A stretch of DNA of 64,000 nt from Halorussus caseinilyticus (GTDB lineage: Archaea > Halobacteriota > Halobacteria > Halobacteriales > Haladaptataceae), in NCBI RefSeq assembly GCF_029338395.1, contig NZ_CP119811.1, forward strand, positions 1 to 64,000, given 5' to 3'. Positions within the stretch are counted from its first letter, which is position 1. Each line of letters opens with the position of its first letter. A program made the translations under genes and the position numbers. Shown piece by piece: positions 58,096 through 64,000 of the stretch. The notes under the pieces are model-generated. The model had not been told where the DNA came from and did no database searches. It was given only the letters and a program-made list of their open reading frames with translations.

Positions 58096-59622
58096 ATGTG
58101 GGACGTTCCTCAGTTGTTTCAAAATACGGTGAAGAGTGCGCCCGAACGGACTGCTATCGTAGACCCGATAGCCGAACAGCGGTTTAGCTACGCCGAAGTA
58201 GACGAGAAGGTAGACCGAATCGCCGCGGGTCTCCAGTCGTTCGGTATCGAGAAGGGTGACAGAGTTGGAGTGGCCCACCGCAACTCGCCGGAGAACGTCT
58301 TCGTTCTGCTCGCCATCCAGCGAGTCGGTGCCGTCGCCGTTCCCTTCAACTTCGACATCAACAACGACAAACTCCGCTACTTCGTCTCGGACGCCGACAT
58401 GTCGATGCTGGTGTTCGGGGACGTGATAGCCGACCAAGTGATGGACCTCCGCGAAGAGTTGGAGTGCAACACGTTCGTCACGACGGCCGACGTGTCGGCA
58501 CCCGACGTGACCGACTACGAGGCGTTGCTCCGGGAGTCCGACGCGCCGGACCCGGTGTCGATAGGTCCCGACGACACCAGCATCATCCAGTACAGTTCGG
58601 GGACCACCGGCGACCCGAAGGGCATCGAGATTACCCACCGCGGCGGCATCAACCGAGTCTTTCTCAACATCCACAGTCAGCGAGTCTTCGACAGGGAGAC
58701 CGTCCTCGGCCGGATACACCTCTATCACACGCTCGGATTCCACGGACTGCTCCTCTCCGCGTTCGTGACGGGCGGCACCTTCATCCCGTTTCCCGAGTTC
58801 GACCCCGACCTGTACCGTCGCGTGATAGCCGAGGAGGATGTCACGGTCCTCCACGAGGCACCGGTCATCTACCAGCGACTGCTCGACCCGAAAGACGAAT
58901 TCGAGCAACCCGACGCGGACGAGGACCGCGAGACGTTCGAGTCCGTCGAGACGGTTAGCTTCTCGGCGGCACCGATGAGCGGAGAACTGTTCGGCGACAT
59001 CAAGCGAATCATCGACCCCGACCAACTCTACAACATCTACGGGATGACCGAAATCTTCTCGTCGTACACGAAGGTCAACCTCCGGGAGAAGAACAACCCG
59101 GCGATATTCGCGTACGCCGAGACTGCCGAGGACATGCGAATCGTGGAAATCGACGAGCGCGACCCGTCGGCGGAAGTCGGCGTCGGCGAGGAAGGAGAAC
59201 TCATCGTCCGCCACGACACCCCCGGCGCGTTCGAGGGCTACCTGCGCGACTACGAGACTGCTGGCGACTCCTTCGAGGGCGACTGGTACTTCACGGGCGA
59301 CGCCTGCCTCGAAACCGAGGACGGATACTACAGGCTGACCGGCAGACTCAGCAACCGCATCAAGTTCATCGGAGAGAACATCTACCCGAAGAACATCGAG
59401 GCAGTCCTCCGGTCGCACCCGGCAGTCGAAGCGACCACCGTCGTCGGCATTGAGGACGACGAGTGGGGCGAGGTTCCGAAAGCCTACGTCGTCGCCGACG
59501 GCGACGTGACCGCCGAACAACTCCAAGACCACTGCGTCGAGAGCGAAGCGATAGAGGACTACAAGAAGCCACGCGAATTCGAGTTCGTGGACACCCTCCC
59601 GAACAGCGGTAGCAAGATATAA
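58096..59622 (+). CDS. Class I adenylate-forming enzyme (acyl/aryl-CoA ligase type)
   Basis: 508 aa. ATP-binding A3 motif IIQYSSGTTGDPKGIEITH (~162-180), NIYGMTE (A5), YFTGDACLETEDGYYRLTGR (A7-A8), and FIGENIYPKNIEAVL. It ends at PNSGSKI, with the A10 catalytic Lys as penultimate residue; most relatives continue ~10-15 residues. It would adenylate a carboxylic acid and pass it to CoA or an amine. With the decarboxylase and a second ligase at 63484, it suggests amide or thioester formation. Substrate not predictable. Confidence 0.9.
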   Translation: MWDVPQLFQNTVKSAPERTAIVDPIAEQRFSYAEVDEKVDRIAAGLQSFGIEKGDRVGVAHRNSPENVFVLLAIQRVGAVAVPFNFDINNDKLRYFVSDADMSMLVFGDVIADQVMDLREELECNTFVTTADVSAPDVTDYEALLRESDAPDPVSIGPDDTSIIQYSSGTTGDPKGIEITHRGGINRVFLNIHSQRVFDRETVLGRIHLYHTLGFHGLLLSAFVTGGTFIPFPEFDPDLYRRVIAEEDVTVLHEAPVIYQRLLDPKDEFEQPDADEDRETFESVETVSFSAAPMSGELFGDIKRIIDPDQLYNIYGMTEIFSSYTKVNLREKNNPAIFAYAETAEDMRIVEIDERDPSAEVGVGEEGELIVRHDTPGAFEGYLRDYETAGDSFEGDWYFTGDACLETEDGYYRLTGRLSNRIKFIGENIYPKNIEAVLRSHPAVEATTVVGIEDDEWGEVPKAYVVADGDVTAEQLQDHCVESEAIEDYKKPREFEFVDTLPNSGSKI

Positions 59623-59882
59623 CTCGCCGCCGATAGCTGAACGGCCCACACTCTCCGTGGTCCCCGCGGCGACGGATTCGCTCGCACTAGCGTATCGAAT
59701 CTCAGACATTTGAACCACATACCTTATTTTATTAAATTTACGAAGATATAGGAGTTATTTTCTTGAGGAAACGTTATAAGTGCCGGGTGAAAACGCGCTC
59801 CCGTACACGTCCGTCCGTGAGCAGGGTCGAGAGTTCGCTCGGCGCGCACGGGCGGTATCGTGTCGAAGGACAACTATCAGTC

Positions 59883-60413
59883 ATGAACGTCAGACGATTC
59901 TTCGAGGACGACGGCGCGGTCAGTCCCGCCGTTAGCGTCGTTCTGATGGTCGCGGTTACGGTCGTCTTAGCCACCACCATCGGAACGTTCGTCCTCGGGT
60001 TCGAGGACCGAGTGAGCGAACCGCAACCGAACGCCCAGTTCGCGTTCGAGTATCGGGAGGACGCGATGGACGCCGACGGCGACCACGGGCGGGTGGACGA
60101 GGCGGTCAACATCACCCACGACGGCGGACAGGCGGTTGAAGCCACGCAGTTGCGGGTGACGATAGACGGCGTGGTCGCTTACGAGAACGGCCGAATCAAC
60201 GAGTCCGGACCGAGCAAACCGTACCCACAGCACTTCACCGGGTCGAACGAGGGATGGACCGGCGAGATTACCGCCGACGACCGCATCGTCATCACGGAGA
60301 ACGAAGAGACAGTCTACGACTCGATTCGGGACGGCGACGTGGTGCGAGTCGTCTGGACCGCGCCCGGTAGCGACGACACCGCCGTCGTCGGCGAGTCCGA
60401 GGTCAGCCTCTGA
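59883..60413 (+). CDS. Archaeal type IV pilin-like protein
   Basis: 176 aa from ATG 59883; the longer frame from 59763 lacks the class III leader. The short basic N-terminus MNVRRFFEDDGAVSPAVSVV is followed by the hydrophobic LMVAVTVVLATTIGTFVLGF: the archaeal pilin N-terminal (Pilin_N) signature, cleaved by prepilin peptidase before the hydrophobic stretch. The rest is a beta-rich surface domain (VTIDGVVAYENG). Stand-alone pilin; no assembly genes nearby. Confidence 0.88.
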   Translation: MNVRRFFEDDGAVSPAVSVVLMVAVTVVLATTIGTFVLGFEDRVSEPQPNAQFAFEYREDAMDADGDHGRVDEAVNITHDGGQAVEATQLRVTIDGVVAYENGRINESGPSKPYPQHFTGSNEGWTGEITADDRIVITENEETVYDSIRDGDVVRVVWTAPGSDDTAVVGESEVSL

Positions 60414-60434
60414 GTCGCCGCGGGTCGCCACCAG

Positions 60435-61052
60435 TCAGAGGACGCGAAACACCCGGACGGTATCGCGCTTGCCCGGTTCACAGAGGAGTTGGGCGAGACC
60501 CAACTCCGAGAACACTTGCTTCCAGTCGCGGTGGTACAGCGGAAAGTCGTCGTGGACGCAACTCACCTCGGCACCCTCGCGGCCGCGATTAGGGCTGTTA
60601 CCCTCGTTTTCGGCGGTTATCAGCAGGTCGGACGTGACGCGGGCCAACTCCTCGAACGCCCACGCGTTCTCGGGGTGGACGTGTTGGAGCGTCTCGACGG
60701 AGTAGACGACATCGAACTCGTCGTCGGGGAAGTCGGGAACGATGTCCTCGATTGCGCCCGTGTGGAACGTTCCGGTTTCGGCGAGTCGCGGGTAGTGGTC
60801 GGCCATCACGTCGAAGGAATCGTCGTTGATGTCGATGCCGGTCAGGTTCTCGAACCCCTCGTCTAACAGGTGGGCGAGATGTCTCCCGGAACTGCACCCG
60901 ACTTCTAAGATTGCGGCGTCGACGGCGGCGTAGTGGTCGAGTACCGCCGCGAGCGTCTCGGTGACTTCGTTCTGTCCGATTTCGGCGTAGTGGGTCGGCG
61001 AGAACTCCGCCGAGCGGTTGGCCCAGTAGCGATGGTTGTCTTCCGGTTCCAT
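60435..61052 (-). CDS. Class I SAM-dependent methyltransferase
   Basis: 205 aa from ATG 61052 (MEPEDNHRYWANRSAEFSP). SAM motif I is AAILEVGCSSGRHLAHLLDEG (~47), motif II GIDINDDS with the acidic ribose ligand, then DEFDVVYSVETLQHVHPENAW (motif IV/post). Methyltransf_11/25 type, small-molecule class. The upstream extension to 61319 is Arg-rich and not credible. It is convergent with the pilin gene and divergent from the PPC gene. Confidence 0.88.
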   Translation of the reverse strand: MEPEDNHRYWANRSAEFSPTHYAEIGQNEVTETLAAVLDHYAAVDAAILEVGCSSGRHLAHLLDEGFENLTGIDINDDSFDVMADHYPRLAETGTFHTGAIEDIVPDFPDDEFDVVYSVETLQHVHPENAWAFEELARVTSDLLITAENEGNSPNRGREGAEVSCVHDDFPLYHRDWKQVFSELGLAQLLCEPGKRDTVRVFRVL

Positions 61053-61150
61053 GCCCGACGGTACGGGGTCGGAGAGTAAAGAGGCGATGAAGTTCCGGCC
61101 GACAGCAAGCAGTACTACGAAGTGCGCCGTAGTCGTCGTGGCGAACGCAC

Positions 61151-61558
61151 GTGGACCACGTACGCGAAGACGACCGAATCGTCGTCCGCCTCGAACCGGG
61201 CGAGGAAGTCCTCGAATCGCTCGACGCGGTGCGCGAGGAGTACGACATCGAGAACGGCTTTCTGACGGGTATCGGCGCGGTGGACCGGGTGACGCTCGGC
61301 CACTACGACACCGACGCACAGAAGTACAGCGAAGAGGAGTTCGCGGGCCAGTTCGAAGTGACGAACTTTTCGGGCAATATCGGACCGGACAAGATTCACA
61401 CCCACATTCAGGTGGCCGACGACTCCTTCGAGGCGTTGGGCGGTCACTGCTCGGGGGCCAGAGTCTCGGGCACTTTCGAGATACTCGTGACCCTCGGCGA
61501 GACGCCGCTGACCCACCACCTCGACGAGCGGACCGGTCTCGACGTGTTCGACATCTGA
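61151..61558 (+). CDS. PPC-domain (DUF296) protein
   Basis: 135 aa from GTG 61151. A single PPC domain: VVRLEPGEEVLESLDAVREE, NGFLTGIGAVDRVTLGHYD, then HTHIQVADDSFEALGGHC with the His cluster typical of bacterial and archaeal PPC proteins (possible metal site), and VSGTFEILVTLGETPL. These form trimers and are often annotated as DNA-binding, though without an AT-hook here. Role unknown. Confidence 0.88.
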   Translation: MDHVREDDRIVVRLEPGEEVLESLDAVREEYDIENGFLTGIGAVDRVTLGHYDTDAQKYSEEEFAGQFEVTNFSGNIGPDKIHTHIQVADDSFEALGGHCSGARVSGTFEILVTLGETPLTHHLDERTGLDVFDI

Positions 61559-61692
61559 CTGCGGTTCGAGTGCAGGGCCACAGACCACCGCTTCGTCACC
61601 CGTCGTTCGTCGGGGGTTGGTTTTTCTTCGTCGGGAGTTCGACGTAGTGAGGAACGTACGCGGGGGATTGGGCGGCCGAGGGGTCGGTTCGT

Positions 61693-61794
61693 TCAGTAGT
61701 AGAAGGCGTTCAAGGCGGCTTCGAGGCTCGTTTTCTCCGGAATTGGCTGGGTGTCTGTAGATTCTGGCCGCGACAATTTCTCTGCATCCGACAT
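61693..61794 (-). CDS. Unannotated 33-aa peptide gene
   Basis: ATG 61794 to TGA 61693 encodes a peptide that begins MSDAEKLSRPESTDTQPIP and ends ALNAFYY. About 30 bases upstream of the ATG, on the minus strand, is TTATCTATAAGG, a good haloarchaeal TATA box at the right distance for a leaderless mRNA. The acidic/polar N-terminus and hydrophobic aromatic end (AALNAFYY) recall a leader-core layout of peptide precursors, but no modifying enzyme (radical SAM, YcaO, LanM) is seen in the window. It could also be a small regulatory protein. Confidence 0.5.
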   Translation of the reverse strand: MSDAEKLSRPESTDTQPIPEKTSLEAALNAFYY

Positions 61795-61859
61795 AATAGA
61801 CCCGTCTAACACCACGCCCTTATAGATAAGCCGTTAATACGCTGTCAGAAACGCCAATT

Positions 61860-62214
61860 ACAATATCACAAATAGGTGAAATATATTTTCGAGAATGTAT
61901 TTTCGAACAGGATTTCGAGCGTCGGCGCGTTCGTAAGCGCCGGATTGTCCGCCGTGACGACTTCGGGGACCGAGAAGGCTACGGGGCGATTCGGAACCAC
62001 GCGATAGTGTCAATCCGGATGCGCCAATCCGTCCAAGAGATAAATATAGTTATCTTTCACAACTATTTGTATGGCTATAAGACTTCTATCTATTTTCTTA
62101 AAAATTATGTTCCTATTTTTCCGGCGTCACGGCTTCGGCGCTCCGATTTCGGTCGTCGGACTCGGAACATCCGGACAGAGTTGCTTCGCTCACCGACGCG
62201 GCCGAGCCGTCTGT
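61860..62214. other. AT-rich gene-free stretch
   Basis: It has AT-rich flanks (61855-61905, 62038-62120) around a G+C-richer core. On the minus strand 62006-61875 has a short open frame (ending ...LEILFENTFSKIYFTYL) without a good start, possibly a gene relic. Confidence 0.35.
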
Positions 62215-63303
62215 CTATTCGTTCGGCGTTGGGGGTTCGGAAGCCGGTTTCGTGTCCGGCGTCCACTCGAATCCGCGAGGGTCCGACGGCGGGGAGAGGG
62301 GACTCCCCGGCAGGTCCGTGGCGAGTCCCGGGTCGTTGTACGCCCGCGGAGCGGTGTCGTTCGGCGCGTCGGGGTAGAACAAGGACGCGAGCGCCTGAAT
62401 GTGCTGACGGCCCACGTCGAGTTCGAACTGGCCGCCGCCGTACATCCGGATGTCCCGTTCCCGACAGTACTCCACCGTGTCGAGGAGCGACTCAACCGTG
62501 CCGAAGCGCGAGGGCTTGACGTTGAGATACTCCGGTTCGAAAGGGAGGGCTTCGACGCTCTCGACGCCGGTAATCGGATGGTCCCACGTCACGCGGCCCT
62601 CGATGCCGTCGAACGTCGGACGGGTCTCGTCTGTCAACGCGGGGTCTTCGAGCAGTGCGTCGGGGAACGCCTCGGCGACTTGCTCGTAGACCTCGGGAAG
62701 CGGAGGTTGGGCCACCGGTACTTTCTCGTACTGGCCTTTGAAGTCGAGGATGCGTACGGCGTCGGTAGCGGCGAGTTCGTCCATCAGTTCGGGAGTCCAC
62801 TCGGGGTTCGGGTCGAGTTTGAACTCCAAGTCCGGGTCGTCGTCGAGCAACCCGCGCACGCGGTCCGTACTCGGTGGGTCGCCGAGACCGGTGCTGACGA
62901 CGAATCGCAGGGGGTCGTACTCCTCGTCGAGGGCCTCGGCGAGCGTCAGGTCCGATTGCTTGAGCGCGAGGTCCAGCGCGGCACTCTCGAACGCCCATCG
63001 CCGGAAGCGGTAGTCCGAGTCGCGCGGCGGCGTGCGGTCGGGAAATAAGTCGGTCTCGTCTAACAGCGCCGAGAACTCGTCGAAGGTGTACTCGCCCGCG
63101 AACGGGAACTCGACCGTCGTCTCGCGTAACGCGCGGTGGTCCTCCTCGGTGTAGATAACGTCTTCGCCGCGGCCGGTCTCTCCGTCGCCGTGGAGCGAGA
63201 CGGTGGTGGTCACTCGAGGAAATCCGGTGTCTTGGTGGTTGCGCGCGAACTCGTAGCCCTCGATGTCGAGCGAGAGGTCGGCGATTCGGTCGTAGAGCGT
63301 CAT
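62215..63303 (-). CDS. Enolase-superfamily (mandelate racemase/OSB synthase-like) enzyme
   Basis: 362 aa from ATG 63303 (MTLYDRIADLSLDIEGYEF). N-terminal capping domain, then the barrel: LEFKLDPNPEWTP (strand 2 Lys), VRILDFKGQYE (metal-ligand Asp), LLEDPALTDETR (Glu/Asp), VTWDHPITG, and LNVKPSRFGTVESLL with the second-half catalytic Lys. The Pro-rich C-terminal ~40 residues are extra. The exact ligand set differs from muconate cycloisomerases, so the reaction (racemisation, dehydration or cyclisation via an enolate) cannot be named. It is divergent from the second ligase gene. Confidence 0.82.
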   Translation of the reverse strand: MTLYDRIADLSLDIEGYEFARNHQDTGFPRVTTTVSLHGDGETGRGEDVIYTEEDHRALRETTVEFPFAGEYTFDEFSALLDETDLFPDRTPPRDSDYRFRRWAFESAALDLALKQSDLTLAEALDEEYDPLRFVVSTGLGDPPSTDRVRGLLDDDPDLEFKLDPNPEWTPELMDELAATDAVRILDFKGQYEKVPVAQPPLPEVYEQVAEAFPDALLEDPALTDETRPTFDGIEGRVTWDHPITGVESVEALPFEPEYLNVKPSRFGTVESLLDTVEYCRERDIRMYGGGQFELDVGRQHIQALASLFYPDAPNDTAPRAYNDPGLATDLPGSPLSPPSDPRGFEWTPDTKPASEPPTPNE

Positions 63304-63483
63304 GGACCAGAAGGCACGTCGCCGAACCATATCTTTTTTGCACTAAAATTCTCTGCCGGAGCAAATCGCACTGACGGCGACTGTCGGGGACAGTCAGCGG
63401 GACTCGACGCGAGACTGCGATTGTTATTTGTATTGTCAAAAAACGATGCTCTTATATATTATTTTCAAATACGAAGTTAATAA

Positions 63484-64000
63484 ATGAACGTCTGTGAGAG
63501 ATTCGATAGAGTTGCGGAAAACAACGACGACATCGCTATCGAAAATCCCACCGGCGAGGACAAGTCCTACCGACGACTCCGCCGGGAGTCCGGATACGTC
63601 GCCGCGTTGTTGAGAGACGAGGGCGTCGAGGCGACCGACCGAATCGCTCTCCACCTCCCGAACGACCCGGCTTACCTGTCGGTCGTGCTGGGGATTTGGC
63701 GAGTCGGCGCTATCGCCGTTCCGATTGACGGCCGATGGGACGCCGACGTGACCGACCACGTGGTCGCGGACTTGGAGCCGGAGATGGCGATTACCACCGA
63801 CGAGTACGCCGAGAAACTCCGAGTGCAGACGAGCGACGACACCTTGACGGACGTTCCCCTCGAACAGATCTGCATCGGTGCGGACGGGGACCTCGGACTG
63901 TCCACCGTCGAACGGCCCTCTTTCGAAATCGAGAAGCAACTCGACGAGGACATCGCAAAAGTGGTGTACACCTCGGGGACGACCGGCGTCCCGAAGGGCG
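63484..64000 (+). CDS. Class I adenylate-forming enzyme, N-terminal part, cut by window edge
   Basis: From ATG 63484: MNVCERFDRVAENNDDIAIE, then RIALHLPNDPAYLSVVLGIWRVGAIAVPIDG, and the A3 motif KVVYTSGTTGVPKG as the window ends. It is the second acyl/aryl-CoA ligase-type gene of the region and is only distantly like the one at 58096. The upstream stretch is AT-rich (TTATATATTATTTTCAAATACG), a likely promoter. Confidence 0.88.
   Translation, partial: MNVCERFDRVAENNDDIAIENPTGEDKSYRRLRRESGYVAALLRDEGVEATDRIALHLPNDPAYLSVVLGIWRVGAIAVPIDGRWDADVTDHVVADLEPEMAITTDEYAEKLRVQTSDDTLTDVPLEQICIGADGDLGLSTVERPSFEIEKQLDEDIAKVVYTSGTTGVPKG

Noticed and set aside
58081-59718. 545-codon minus-strand open frame
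   Set aside because: It is exactly antisense to a full-length adenylate-forming enzyme with all motifs; composition is Val/Arg-rich shadow type.
61050-61319. N-terminal extension of the methyltransferase to 61319
   Set aside because: The extension is Arg/Pro/Ser-rich, overlaps the PPC gene on the other strand and lacks family similarity.

Overview
The window comes from a haloarchaeon (class Halobacteria). The evidence is high G+C, strongly acidic proteins, leaderless-type promoters with TTTAAG/TTATA boxes, 30-bp CRISPR repeats ending in the haloarchaeal GTTGAAGC handle, PhiH1-repressor-like winged helices, and haloarchaeal-only families (DUF7504, archaeal pilin, CYP174-like P450). No rRNA, tRNA, cas gene or replication initiator was recognised. 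Bases 1-45.6 kb are a mosaic accessory island, possibly of plasmid origin. From 45.6 kb on the genes are metabolic and much less rearranged.

Polymorphic-toxin loci (about 1-12.3 kb and 32.3-45.3 kb). Two paralogous loci, both mainly on the minus strand, encode very large secreted proteins with Gly/Pro-rich linkers, an Ig-like domain, thrombospondin-type-3/EF-like Asp repeats, a hydrophobic pre-toxin segment and unrelated C-terminal tips. The left tip looks like a PD-(D/E)xK nuclease and the right tip possibly like a BECR-type RNase. Each is followed directly by small immunity-like genes, then by a convergent PhiH1-like regulator, then by a zinc-ribbon membrane protein. The right locus also keeps a two-helix small membrane protein and a secreted 627-aa protein. 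The left locus has lost most of these by deletion and abuts CRISPR array 1. A third, partial toxin homologue lies at the left edge. A DUF7504-CHAT protease operon (12.6-15.3 kb) diverges from the left toxin gene.

Repeated scaffold (15.6-32.3 kb). Two modules occur twice. Module Y has inverted repeats, a structured RNA leader, a MYAT micro-ORF and two zinc-ribbon genes. Module X has a hairpin, a MYAI micro-ORF, a PadR-like regulator, two zinc-ribbon genes, a 119-aa protein, a coiled-coil protein and a palindromic tail. The order is CRISPR repeat(s), inverted repeats, Y, defence cargo, X, CRISPR repeat(s), inverted repeats, Y, cargo, X, CRISPR array 2, inverted repeats. Cargo after Y1 is a Dam-like methylase with a SacI-like endonuclease. 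Cargo after Y2 is a Panacea antitoxin with a RelE-like toxin, then CRISPR array 3. Further scars of X and Y lie at 25.6 and 45.4 kb.

Metabolic region (45.6-64 kb). It holds an amidase and a GNAT acetyltransferase that diverge across two DtxR/iron-box-like palindromes, an FAD oxidoreductase with a third palindrome, a cytochrome P450, a decayed 5-methylcytosine restriction-modification system, PhzF, DUF4268, an aromatic amino acid decarboxylase-like enzyme, an MFS exporter, two adenylate-forming ligases, a pilin, a methyltransferase, a PPC-domain protein, an unannotated 33-aa peptide gene and an enolase-superfamily enzyme. This looks like iron-responsive small-molecule metabolism.

Many island genes carry single-base lesions: all three toxin genes, one immunity gene, the CHAT gene and the RelE-like gene. 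Either the island is decaying or the assembly has indel errors. This should be settled before function is inferred.
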